A stretch of 64,000 nucleotides of DNA from UBA9959 sp964417965 (GCA_964417965.1 CAYQJX010000004.1:62001-126000); one strand, 5' to 3'. Numbered from the stretch's first letter, positions 32,749-40,641 are shown. The notes: generated by a model not told the origin, from the letters alone. A program made the numbers and translations.

Positions 32749-34092
32749 TTAAGCGATTATCTCCACATAGCGTTCGTTTACCTTGCCGACGGTGCCGGAG
32801 ATGCTGGCGTGCACCGGGCAGCCCAGTTTGTCGGCCGGGACGTCCCCCACCACGGCGCCCTTCTCCACCCGCTGCCCCTCTTTGACGGAGGGCACGCAGG
32901 GAACGCCGATATGCTGGCTCATTAAAATTTTCACCTTGCCCGGCTTATAAACGGCGTCGCTCCACGGCGCGGCCTTGTTGTAATCGTCCAGGCCCAGGCG
33001 CCGCACCAGTTTTGAAACAGGCACCTTGCGGAAATCCCTGACAGGGTGCACTTCCGGCTTAACCCCGGTGTTAAGCTGCGAATTCTTGAAGCCCATCTTC
33101 TGCTCCCGCAGGTCGCTCTTGGCCGCGACGCAGGCCTCGCGCGGGTGCAGGCCCTCGGGACAGGAGTAGAGCGAGCACAGGGAGCACTCGCAGCACAGCA
33201 GGCCGTACTGGCTGTGCAGTTTATGTTCCGGCCCGCCGGCAAAAAGCATGGTGCGCATCACGCGGTGCGGCTGCACGTTGTGGCCCAGCAGGTAGCGCGG
33301 GCAGAACTCGGTGCAGAAAGAGCACTGGTCGCAGGCGGAGCGGCCGACGCGGGTGAAAACGGGGCGGCTCTGCGCCTTTTTGACTATCAGCGGATGGCTT
33401 TTCGGCAGCACTATGATGCCGGAGGAGGCCTTCATCACCGGCAGGTCGAAATCGGTCTGCACCTTGCCCATCATCGGGCCGCCGTCTATATAAGCGGGGT
33501 CCTTAACGGTGAAGCCCCCGCAGAGTTCCACGGCCTCCCGCCAGGTTATCCCTACCGGCACGCGGAAGGTGGCGGGTTTCTTTACCCCGCCGTTGACGGT
33601 TATGAAAGTTTCGGTGACCGGGCGCGGCGCGAGGGCGGCGTTATAGAGCGTCTCCACGTTGACCACCACGCAGCCCACTTCCAGCGGGAGGCCGCCGGGC
33701 GGCACTATCCGGCCGGTGGCCTCGTAGACCAGGCACTGCTCGTCGCCGGCGGGGTAGTAATCGCCCATTTCAAGGACGGAAATGTTTTTGCGGGACTTCG
33801 CTATTTCTTTAAGGCGCGGGATGATCTTTTCGTGTTTCTTTTTGATACCGACCACGCCTTTGGACGCGCCCACGGCGCCCATCAGCAGCTCCAGCCCGTC
33901 GAAGACCTGCTCCGGAAAATATTCCAGGATCTTCTGGTCCTTCTTGAGCAGCGGCTCGCATTCGGCGGCGTTGACCAGCGCGAACTCGGCCGTCCCCTGC
34001 GCTTTCACGTAGGAGGGAAAGCCCGCGCCGCCGGCTCCAACAACGCCGGCGGCACGAAGGTTTCTGCTGAATTCAGCTGAGGTTTGGGACAT
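32749..34092 (-). CDS. pduS: PduS-type flavo-iron-sulfur oxidoreductase
   Basis: A 447-residue RnfC-like flavoprotein. An N-terminal Gly-rich nucleotide/FMN-binding region (VVGAGGAGFPSYVK, then NAAECEPLL) is followed by an SLBB-like segment. Two ferredoxin-type [4Fe-4S] motifs are present: C254-x2-C257-x2-C260-x3-C264 and a second at about C300-C311. A C-terminal barrel-sandwich domain closes it. In propanediol BMCs PduS is a cobalamin reductase that binds PduT. No B12 enzyme is encoded here, so an NADH-oxidising, electron-exporting role is more likely (inference). Confidence 0.9.
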   Translation of the reverse strand: MSQTSAEFSRNLRAAGVVGAGGAGFPSYVKAQGTAEFALVNAAECEPLLKKDQKILEYFPEQVFDGLELLMGAVGASKGVVGIKKKHEKIIPRLKEIAKSRKNISVLEMGDYYPAGDEQCLVYEATGRIVPPGGLPLEVGCVVVNVETLYNAALAPRPVTETFITVNGGVKKPATFRVPVGITWREAVELCGGFTVKDPAYIDGGPMMGKVQTDFDLPVMKASSGIIVLPKSHPLIVKKAQSRPVFTRVGRSACDQCSFCTEFCPRYLLGHNVQPHRVMRTMLFAGGPEHKLHSQYGLLCCECSLCSLYSCPEGLHPREACVAAKSDLREQKMGFKNSQLNTGVKPEVHPVRDFRKVPVSKLVRRLGLDDYNKAAPWSDAVYKPGKVKILMSQHIGVPCVPSVKEGQRVEKGAVVGDVPADKLGCPVHASISGTVGKVNERYVEIIA

Positions 34093-34103
34093 TCAGTAGT
34101 TGT

Positions 34104-35333
34104 TTATTTTGAGGTCACCAGGCGCTTCTTGACCGCGGCGGCGAGACGCTTTATGCCCTCGTCTATCTTTTCCGGGCTGGCGAACGAGAAGTTCAGGCGC
34201 ATGGTGTTCTTGCCGGAGCCGTCGGAGTGGAAAGCCGAGCCTATCACATAGGCCACGTTCTCCTTGAGCGCGTCCTGGAACATGTCGTCGGCGCTCATCT
34301 GCTCGGGCAGGCGCACCCACAGGAACAGGCCGCCCTCGGGGTTGGTCCAGGTAACGCCTTCCGGCATATACTTCTCCAGGGCTTCGATCATGGTATTCTT
34401 CTTGATCCGGTAGTCTTTCTTGACCACCTCGATGTGTTTCTCGAAGAAGCCGGAGCGCAGGAACTCGGCGGCTATCAGCTGGTTGAGGCTGGAGGTGCAG
34501 AGGTCGAGCGACTGCTTGAGGATCTCCATCTTTTTAATGATCTGCTCGTGGCCCAGGATGATCCCGAGGCGCAGGCCCGGGGCGAAGGTTTTGGAGAAGG
34601 TAAACAGCGAGATGATGTTGTCGGTCTTCTTGGTCTCTTTGTCCAGGCGGTAGAGCATCTTGGGCTCTTTGCCCTCGAAGCGGATCTGGCGGTAGGGAGA
34701 ATCCTCGATCACGGCGACGTTATATTTATCGGACAGCTCGATGATCTTCCGGCGCTTCTCCTCGGACAGGGTGACGCCGCTGGGGTTCTGGAAATCCGGG
34801 ACCAGGTAGAGGAACTTGTAATGCTCGTCCTGGGCGTGCAGCCACTCGAGCTTTTCCTGCAGCTCGTCGGTGCTGATGCCGTCGTCCTCCAGCTTGACGC
34901 CGATGAACTCCGCGCCGTAGGAGCGGAACACCTGCAGCGCGCCCATGTAGCTGGGCTTCTCCACGATGACCGGGTCGGAGGCGTCGATGAACAGGCGGCC
35001 CACCATGTCCAGCGCCTGCTGGCTGGCGGTGGTGATGATGAGGTTCTCGGGCTTGGCGTCTATGTTCTCGTACTTCTTGAGGAACTTTATAAACTCTTCT
35101 TTCAGCTCCGGCAGGCCGTCGGTCGGGCCGTACTGCAGCGCCACCCGGCCTTTCTTGGCCATGATCTCCTTGACGGTATCGGCCACGAAATCGTAAGGGA
35201 AATGTTCGGGGGCGGGCAGGCCGCCGGCGAAGGAGATGATGCCGGGCTGGTTGGTGGTCTTGAGGAGTTCCCGGATCACGGAAGCTTTGGTGCGCCGCGG
35301 GGTGGTGGCGATATTCTTAGCGATGTCGATCAT
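34104..35333 (-). CDS. PLP aminotransferase (class I/II, 2-aminoadipate/MocR-type fold), first gene of the BMC operon
   Basis: A 409-residue fold-type I aminotransferase. The PLP lysine is Lys248 (TFSKTFAPGLRLG). Other features are SFAGGLPAPEHFP, LQYGPTDGLPELKE, the TTASQQALDM turn and VPDFQNPSG. This pattern is typical of 2-aminoadipate, aromatic and branched-chain aminotransferases of the LysN/KAT II group. It has no encapsulation peptide. It lies 11 bases upstream of pduS and directly behind the only clear promoter of the region, so it is probably co-transcribed with the BMC genes. Its substrate and link to the BMC are unknown. Confidence 0.88.
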   Translation of the reverse strand: MIDIAKNIATTPRRTKASVIRELLKTTNQPGIISFAGGLPAPEHFPYDFVADTVKEIMAKKGRVALQYGPTDGLPELKEEFIKFLKKYENIDAKPENLIITTASQQALDMVGRLFIDASDPVIVEKPSYMGALQVFRSYGAEFIGVKLEDDGISTDELQEKLEWLHAQDEHYKFLYLVPDFQNPSGVTLSEEKRRKIIELSDKYNVAVIEDSPYRQIRFEGKEPKMLYRLDKETKKTDNIISLFTFSKTFAPGLRLGIILGHEQIIKKMEILKQSLDLCTSSLNQLIAAEFLRSGFFEKHIEVVKKDYRIKKNTMIEALEKYMPEGVTWTNPEGGLFLWVRLPEQMSADDMFQDALKENVAYVIGSAFHSDGSGKNTMRLNFSFASPEKIDEGIKRLAAAVKKRLVTSK

Positions 35334-35373
35334 AAGTTCCTCCGCTGGACTTGTAGTTGGTACGCCTGCATCT

Positions 35374-35402
35374 AATCTACTTAATTAAAGATACGGTTTC
35401 AA
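35374..35402 (-). promoter_or_regulatory. Putative promoter of the aminotransferase-BMC operon
   Basis: Read on the minus strand, TTGAAA (35402-35397) and TAGATT (35379-35374) are 17 bases apart. The aminotransferase ATG at 35333 follows with GGAGG about six bases before it. No comparably good promoter was seen at the other BMC gene junctions; a TATAAT at 32181-32176 before tpiA has no -35. Confidence 0.6.
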
Positions 35403-35422
35403 GAAAAAAGATAAAGGGGGCG

Positions 35423-36691
35423 TCAATCCTGCGGCGAGCCGGCCCCGGCGGCGAAGAAATCCAGGTTCTCCTTGTAGTAGTCCTTCCTGGCCGGGTCCTT
35501 CTCTTCCGAATATTTCGCGGCGTAAAATGCCATGGCTTTAGGGTAGTTTTTTCCGCGCAGCGGCCCCAGGTCCTCCGGGAAAGGGCGGCCGGTGGCGGCG
35601 CAGGCCTTCTCCAGCGATTTAAGGTGCTGGGCCAGGATCTCCACGCTCATTTTTTTATGGGTGTCCCTGACAAAAGAAGCCGCCTCCAGTATGGCCAGCG
35701 CGCCCTTGGTCTTGAGGGAATTCAGGGTCTCCGGCGCCAGCCCGTAGCGGCCGGCGTTGGCGTCGGCCACGGCCAGGCAGTCCAGCGCCATGGGGTAATT
35801 CTTCTCCTCCAGGGCCGCGGTGCCGATGAACAGCAGGGCGTCGGAGCTGAAGGCCGGCCAGTGCGTCCCGTAAAAATTCTCCAGGAATTCGGCGTATTCC
35901 GCCTTCTCCCGCTGCAGCCTGGCCAGGGAGGTGTTATCCTTCACGTATTCCCCCACCTGGCCGGAGGCGTAGGCCAGGATCTTGGAGTCGGCCATCCCCG
36001 CCTGGCGCCGCTCGGCGGCATCTTCCATGCTGAGATAGCCAAGCTGCTCCTCGTAGTAGCGGCGGATCTTCTCCCTGTATTTTTCCGGGTCCAGGGACAG
36101 CGTGAAATAACTGCCGAACGTGGTGGCCGTATAGATATCGGTATAGCTGCCGCGGATGAAGTCGCGCAGCAGCGCCGGGTCGGCCTTCATGCGCTCGTGC
36201 ACGTACATATCCTCGGTGAGGTAGGCCTCGTACTCGAACTCCAGCGGGTTGCCGCCCGCGTCCTGCCGGTATTCGGGGTAAAGGTAGCACTGCGCGGCGT
36301 GCACGAGCTCGTGCAGGTAGATCGGGTGCGCGTATTTAACCAGCTCGGCGCGCACCTTTTTGTTGCTCCAGAGCACCTCCACCACCTGCGCCCCGCTGAA
36401 CCCTTTGGCGTCGAAGAACCGGAGGATGAACCGGGAATTAAAATAGACCGCGTTCGCCTCCGGCTCGAACCAGGCGAAGGCCTCCCCCTTGTCCCGCCGC
36501 ACCAGCACCCGGAGCGACTTGAACCGTTCGGTCTTCTCCAGCCGCGCGTAGAGGTCGCGGCCTGCGGCCGTGGAACTGAGCTGGACCGCGAATTCCTTCT
36601 TAAGCCTGGCGCTCAACGCCCCGTCGTGCGGATAGGCCCCGGCCAGGGCCGGCAGCAGCAGCAGCAAAAGCGAAGTCAGCACCCGTTTCAT
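35423..36691 (-). CDS. Secreted putative zinc metalloprotease (HExxH)
   Basis: A 422-residue exported protein with a signal peptide ending near Ala19 (ALAGAY). The zinc motif HELVH is at 127-131 within YLHELVHAAQ, and Glu residues at 151-155 (EFEYEAY) could give the third ligand, a gluzincin-like arrangement. The C-terminal half is helical. No named peptidase family is obvious. On the minus strand TTGCCG at 36728-36723 and TATAAT at 36705-36700, 17 bases apart, would start transcription almost at the ATG (36691), so the message could be nearly leaderless. It is divergent from the YtxH-like gene. Confidence 0.65.
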   Translation of the reverse strand: MKRVLTSLLLLLLPALAGAYPHDGALSARLKKEFAVQLSSTAAGRDLYARLEKTERFKSLRVLVRRDKGEAFAWFEPEANAVYFNSRFILRFFDAKGFSGAQVVEVLWSNKKVRAELVKYAHPIYLHELVHAAQCYLYPEYRQDAGGNPLEFEYEAYLTEDMYVHERMKADPALLRDFIRGSYTDIYTATTFGSYFTLSLDPEKYREKIRRYYEEQLGYLSMEDAAERRQAGMADSKILAYASGQVGEYVKDNTSLARLQREKAEYAEFLENFYGTHWPAFSSDALLFIGTAALEEKNYPMALDCLAVADANAGRYGLAPETLNSLKTKGALAILEAASFVRDTHKKMSVEILAQHLKSLEKACAATGRPFPEDLGPLRGKNYPKAMAFYAAKYSEEKDPARKDYYKENLDFFAAGAGSPQD

Positions 36692-36699
36692 ATGTGGCT

Positions 36700-36738
36700 A
36701 TTATATTGTTTGACAAAGGCCGCGGCAATGTATAATAT
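36700..36738. promoter_or_regulatory. Overlapping divergent promoters for the metalloprotease and YtxH-like genes
   Basis: Plus strand: TTGACA at 36710-36715 with TAATAT at 36733-36738 (17-base spacing) or TATAAT at 36731-36736 (15-base spacing). Minus strand: TTGCCG at 36728-36723 with TATAAT at 36705-36700 (17-base spacing). The two promoters interlock, so the genes may compete for polymerase. Confidence 0.6.
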
Positions 36739-36773
36739 TAGGTAAGACTTACCGAATTTATCTGGAGGATACC

Positions 36774-36998
36774 ATGTCAGAAAACAGAGGCGGAGAAATA
36801 ATCGGCGCGTTCGTTCTGGGCGGCCTCATAGGCGCGGCCCTCGGAGTCCTGTTCGCCCCCAAGGCCGGCAAGGAAACCCGCGAGCAGCTCAACACCTGGA
36901 TGGACGAGACCAAGGAAAAAGCCAAGGAAAAGCTCGAGAAGCTCGAAGAAGAAATAAAAAAGCGCAAAGAGCAGCTGCTCAAGCACGCCAACAACTAG
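36774..36998 (+). CDS. YtxH-like small membrane-associated protein
   Basis: A 74-residue protein. A Gly-rich hydrophobic helix (about 9-30, GAFVLGGLIGAALGVLFAPKAGKETREQL seen in adjoining parts) runs into the diagnostic FAPKxGKETR turn of the YtxH family. A long charged coiled coil follows (about 40-70). YtxH-type proteins are often stress-associated and of unknown biochemical role. GGAGG precedes the ATG, a near-consensus promoter lies upstream and a strong terminator follows, so this is a well-expressed single gene. Confidence 0.85.
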   Translation: MSENRGGEIIGAFVLGGLIGAALGVLFAPKAGKETREQLNTWMDETKEKAKEKLEKLEEEIKKRKEQLLKHANN

Positions 36999-37016
36999 TC
37001 GGCCCCCGCTTGAACG

Positions 37017-37047
37017 AAAACCCCGCGCCCAAACCGCGGGGTTTTTA
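37017..37047 (+). terminator. Intrinsic terminator after the YtxH-like gene
   Basis: AAAACCCCGCG pairs perfectly with CGCGGGGTTTT around a seven-base CCCAAAC loop, followed by more T residues. Confidence 0.9.
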
Positions 37048-37076
37048 TTTTGCGTCCATCAAGGTGTAATAAATCT

Positions 37077-37211
37077 GGCGGAGACCGTGCGGGCAGGATA
37101 AGCAAAACCGTCGTTGAGCCCGCCGCTTGCATAAGCGCGGCGGGCGAATACCGAGCGAGGGCACGGTGTGCCCGAGCGTGTTTTGCGTTCCTGCCTGCAC
37201 GGTATGCCGCC
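37077..37211. repeat. Structured repeat A: cloverleaf-like element with two inner hairpins
   Basis: Arms at 37084-37108 and 37180-37203 are inverted repeats with one substitution and a small indel, extended outward by GGCGG/CCGCC. Inside are hairpin 1 (GCCCGCCGC pairing with GCGGCGGGC, 37118-37145) and hairpin 2 (GGGCAC, GGT loop, GTGCCC, 37159-37173). The inner region is homologous to repeat B at 60876-61050. No transposase or ORF of substance is inside. It lies between the YtxH terminator and the symporter gene. Confidence 0.75.
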
Positions 37212-37227
37212 CAAAGTGAGGGCGCCG

Positions 37228-38706
37228 CTATTTATTGAACCTGGCCTCCAGCGGGGCGAGGAGCCAGCCAAGGGTGAAGGTGGAGACGGTGCCGATCACG
37301 ATGACCCAGCTCCAGCCGATAGGGGCCAGGCCTTTCTCCGAAAGATAGAGCACCAGCCCCGCCAGCCCCGCGCTGAACAGCATAGCCACCACGTTGGAGC
37401 GGTTAGCCGCGCGCTTGGTCATCAGGCCCAGCAGGAACACGCCCAGCAGACTCCCCGCCGTAACCCCGTTGATCTTGAAAGCCAGCCACAACATGCGCCC
37501 CGAGCCCGCCGCGCACAGCCACGCTATCCCCGCCAGCAGCAGCCCGAAGCAGGCCACGCTGACGCGCGACACCAGCAGGTAATGCCGCTCGGCGGCGTCC
37601 TGCCGGATGAGCGGCCGGTAGATATCCGTGACGAAGGACGACGACAGCGAGGAGAGCGGCGAGTCTATGCTCGCCAGCACCACCGCCGCCAGCACCAGCC
37701 CCTTCAGGCCCGCGGGCAGCACGTGCACGGTGAAATGCGACAGGATCTTGTCGGCGTTCTCCGGCAGCGGCAGCCCCGGGTTCTGCCCGTAGAAGGCGAA
37801 CAGCAGCGTCCCGAGGGCCAGGTACAGCCAGGTCACCGGGAAGCTGGTAAAGATGGTGAGGATCAGCGTCTTCTGGCTCTCGCGGCGCGTCTCCAGCGTC
37901 AGCAGGCGCTGCATCAGCTCCTGGTCCGTGCCGAAGGCCGCCATCGAGCCGAACACGCCGTTGAGCACCGCCGCCCACAGCAGGTTCGGGTCCTTCATCC
38001 CCCAGCCTATGTTGAACACCGACAGCTTGCCGGCTTCCGACGCCAGCTGCCAGGCGCCCGCCAGGCCGCCGTCGATATGCAGCACCAGGTAGCCCGCCAC
38101 CGCGGCGCCGGCCACGTAGAAGATCACCGTCTCGAAAGCGCCGGTCCACATGACGGCCTTGATGCCGCCGAAGCCGATAAAGACGATACTGACCAGCGTA
38201 AAGAACGCTATGGTATAGCCGAGCTGCCAGCCCATGATCACCGACACCGCCAGGGACGCCGCATACAGCCGCACGCCGGAGGCGAACAACCGCGTGACGA
38301 AGAAGAAGGCCGAGCCCGCGTACTGCGTCTGGGGCCCGAAGCGGTGCTTGAGGAACTCGTAGATGGTGGTGCAGTTGAACTTGTAGAAAGCCGGGATGAA
38401 GAAGAAGGCGATCAGCACGCGCGCCGACGCCGAGCCGATGAAGAACTGCAGGTACTGCCAGTTCTCGGTGTAGCCGATGGGCGGGATGCCCACTATGGTC
38501 ATGGCGCTTATCTCGGTGGCCACAAAGGAGAGCGTTCCCACCCAGACCGGCGTCTTGCGGTTGCCCAGGAAATAGTCCTTCGTGTCCTTTTCCCCCCGCC
38601 CTTTCACGAAGGCGATGACGAACAGGGCTATGACGGCGGCCCCGAGTATGCCGTAATCCAGCGGGGCCAGCCCGGTTATCTGCTGCAAGGATGCGATCTC
38701 GTTCAT
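37228..38706 (-). CDS. Sodium:solute symporter (SSS family)
   Basis: A 492-residue membrane transporter with about 13 hydrophobic helices. SSS-family features are SFVATEISAMTIVGIP near the Na+ site, YEFLKHRFG, GGIKAVMWTGAFETVIFY and SSLSSSFVTDIYRP. The family uses Na+ gradients to import sugars, sialic acids, amino acids or pantothenate, and the substrate is not readable here. Its start overlaps the nagZ stop by four bases (ATGA), which suggests that the substrate is an amino sugar or muropeptide-type compound (inference). Confidence 0.9.
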   Translation of the reverse strand: MNEIASLQQITGLAPLDYGILGAAVIALFVIAFVKGRGEKDTKDYFLGNRKTPVWVGTLSFVATEISAMTIVGIPPIGYTENWQYLQFFIGSASARVLIAFFFIPAFYKFNCTTIYEFLKHRFGPQTQYAGSAFFFVTRLFASGVRLYAASLAVSVIMGWQLGYTIAFFTLVSIVFIGFGGIKAVMWTGAFETVIFYVAGAAVAGYLVLHIDGGLAGAWQLASEAGKLSVFNIGWGMKDPNLLWAAVLNGVFGSMAAFGTDQELMQRLLTLETRRESQKTLILTIFTSFPVTWLYLALGTLLFAFYGQNPGLPLPENADKILSHFTVHVLPAGLKGLVLAAVVLASIDSPLSSLSSSFVTDIYRPLIRQDAAERHYLLVSRVSVACFGLLLAGIAWLCAAGSGRMLWLAFKINGVTAGSLLGVFLLGLMTKRAANRSNVVAMLFSAGLAGLVLYLSEKGLAPIGWSWVIVIGTVSTFTLGWLLAPLEARFNK

Positions 38707-40235
38707 TTTATCTCCGTAGCTGAAAGTTCCACAGGTACCCGCCCCTTAGCCTCACCGGTCCCGGCGAGGACCCGCGCCGCGGCCTCCTGGAATTCCTTGA
38801 GGGCGCAGAAAGCGCAGAGCCCGGCCGCGGGCGCGGGTGAAAGCCCGGCCAGGACGAAAGGGCTGCCGAAAGCCGCGATCACGGAACCGGCCGAACCGGC
38901 CACCGCCGCCTCCAGAGCGTACCTTTCTTCCGGCGAAAGATTTATGGCGCCGCTTCCCGCCCTCGGGCGCGAGAAGACCCCGGCGGCCAGGCGCATGCCG
39001 CAGCCGGGCCGGTAAGGTTCCACCCTGACGCCGAGGCGCAGCAGCTCGTCGGCGAAGGCGCGGCCCCGCCAGGCCTCCGGCCTGGTGAGCGGCTCGAAAT
39101 AACCTACGGTGTCCCCGGCCTTTACCCTGAAATTTTTTTCACCCCAGGCCCAGGCCAGGCAGGCCGGCGCGGCTTCGGCGTTGAAGGCGCGGTGCTCGCG
39201 GCAGCCGGCCGTAGAGAAAGGCGGCGGCGCGGCGCGGAAGGGCGAAAGCTTGCGGACCAGCAGGTCCTGGCGGGCCAGCGCCAGCTCCACGGCGGCCCCG
39301 GCAATCAGCCCGTCGTTGGCCGCCCCGGCCAGCGCCTCATGCAGGGCGAAAGGGTCCTCGGGATAGAGCAGCACGTCCGCCCCGGAGAGGAAGGCCTTCA
39401 CCCCGGCCCGGCCCTCGTCCGAGATGGCCTTCATGTTCAGCGCGTCCGTCAGCACCAGCCCGGCGTAGCGCAGCCGCCCGCGCAGCAGGTTCCCTATGAT
39501 CTCTTTCGAGAACGAGGCGGGCGCGGCGGCGTCCACGCCGGGGAAGGACAAGTGCCCGACCATTATGGAGTCGGCCTGCGCCGACAGGGCAGCGAACGGG
39601 CGCAGGTCTTTTTCTTCCAGGTCGTTCAGGCTGCCTTCCAGCACCGGCAATTCAAGGTGGGAATCGGCCGAGGTACTCCCGTGGCCCGGGAAATGTTTAA
39701 GGCAGGCCAGCGCGCCCTGGGAGCGCATACCGGAAAGGTAAGCCCCGGCCAGGCGCGAGACCAGCGCCGGGTCAGCTCCGAAAGCGCGCACGTTGACGAT
39801 AGGGTTATCGGGGCGGGAAGCAAGGTCCACCACCGGGGCTAACACCCAGTCCACGCCAAGTGCTTTGGCCTCGAGGGCCGTTATCTCCCCTTTGCGGCGG
39901 GCCAGCGCCTCGGAACCCGAGGCGCCTATGGCCATATTGGACGGCAGTTCGGTGGCGCCGGCCACCCACTGGCCGGGCCCGTTCTCGTAATCGGAAGCGA
40001 TGAGCAGGGGCGTTTCGGAGGCGGCCTTCAGCGCGCGCGAGGCCTCCAGCACCTCCCCGGCCTTCCCGCCGTAAAAACAGAAACCGCCTACGCCGAGCTC
40101 CACCAGCTTCAGGGCGTAGTCCGGGTCGGTGACGCCGAACCTGTATTCAGGATAGATCAGCCGGGCCAGCTTCCGCGGGTTCAAGCCTTCTTCCCCCGCG
40201 CCCGGGCCTTCTCCGCCTTCTTTATTTTTTTCCAC
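38703..40235 (-). CDS. nagZ: GH3 beta-N-acetylhexosaminidase NagZ
   Basis: A 510-residue (from this start) glycosidase that removes GlcNAc from muropeptides or chitooligosaccharides. GH3 NagZ features are ACLKHFPGHGSTSADSHLELP in two parts (the loop with the catalytic His) and VLTDALNMKAI with the nucleophile Asp. A C-terminal domain of about 170 residues follows the barrel. No signal peptide is seen, so it is cytoplasmic. The GTG at 40235 overlaps mazG by 55 bases. A TTG at 40184 would overlap the mazG stop by four bases, remove an acidic low-complexity start and is a fair alternative. Confidence 0.9.
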   Translation of the reverse strand: MEKNKEGGEGPGAGEEGLNPRKLARLIYPEYRFGVTDPDYALKLVELGVGGFCFYGGKAGEVLEASRALKAASETPLLIASDYENGPGQWVAGATELPSNMAIGASGSEALARRKGEITALEAKALGVDWVLAPVVDLASRPDNPIVNVRAFGADPALVSRLAGAYLSGMRSQGALACLKHFPGHGSTSADSHLELPVLEGSLNDLEEKDLRPFAALSAQADSIMVGHLSFPGVDAAAPASFSKEIIGNLLRGRLRYAGLVLTDALNMKAISDEGRAGVKAFLSGADVLLYPEDPFALHEALAGAANDGLIAGAAVELALARQDLLVRKLSPFRAAPPPFSTAGCREHRAFNAEAAPACLAWAWGEKNFRVKAGDTVGYFEPLTRPEAWRGRAFADELLRLGVRVEPYRPGCGMRLAAGVFSRPRAGSGAINLSPEERYALEAAVAGSAGSVIAAFGSPFVLAGLSPAPAAGLCAFCALKEFQEAAARVLAGTGEAKGRVPVELSATEIK

Positions 40236-40624
40236 TCGCGCAGCACCTGCGCCGGCGTCTTCAGCTTTCCCGCCAGCTTTTCACCTCCGAAAACGTGCGG
40301 GTGGCGGCGGACCAGCTTGGCGTTCACCGTCCGGATCACGTCGGCCAGCTTAAAGCGGCCGTCCCGCTGAGCCAGCGCGCTGTGGAACACCACCTGCAGC
40401 AGCACGTCGCCAAGTTCCTCTTTCAGGTTGGCCCAGTCCTTCCTGCGGACGGCGCGGGAAACCTCCCCCGACTCTTCGCGCAGGTATTTGAGCAGCGTGG
40501 AGTGGGTCTGCCGGCGGTCCCAGGGGCAGCCGCCGGGCGAAAGCAGTATTTTCATGATCTCAGCGAGGGACGCCAGGCTGGAGCTGCGCGCCAGCCGAGC
40601 GCCCTTTCTTTTCATTTTTTTCAT
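40181..40624 (-). CDS. mazG: MazG-type nucleoside triphosphate pyrophosphohydrolase
   Basis: A 147-residue single-domain MazG. Family residues: GGCPWDRRQTHSTLLKYLREE, then LKEELGDVLLQVVFHSALA and RRHPHVFG. The EExE and ExxD metal-binding carboxylates sit in REESGEV and EELGD. E. coli MazG is a two-domain protein of about 260 residues; this is one domain. A basic N-terminus (KKMKRKGARLARSS) and a basic tail flank it. It should clear non-canonical NTPs. It is divergent from thyX, sharing a short AT-rich control region. Confidence 0.92.
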   Translation of the reverse strand: MKKMKRKGARLARSSSLASLAEIMKILLSPGGCPWDRRQTHSTLLKYLREESGEVSRAVRRKDWANLKEELGDVLLQVVFHSALAQRDGRFKLADVIRTVNAKLVRRHPHVFGGEKLAGKLKTPAQVLREWKKIKKAEKARARGKKA

Positions 40625-40641
40625 AAGTCCCGGTTCGCCGC

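Noticed and set aside
37077..37211. Integron attC site or ERIC element
   Set aside because: The cloverleaf layout superficially recalls both, but no integrase, cassette array or core site is seen, and the sequence does not match ERIC as I know it.
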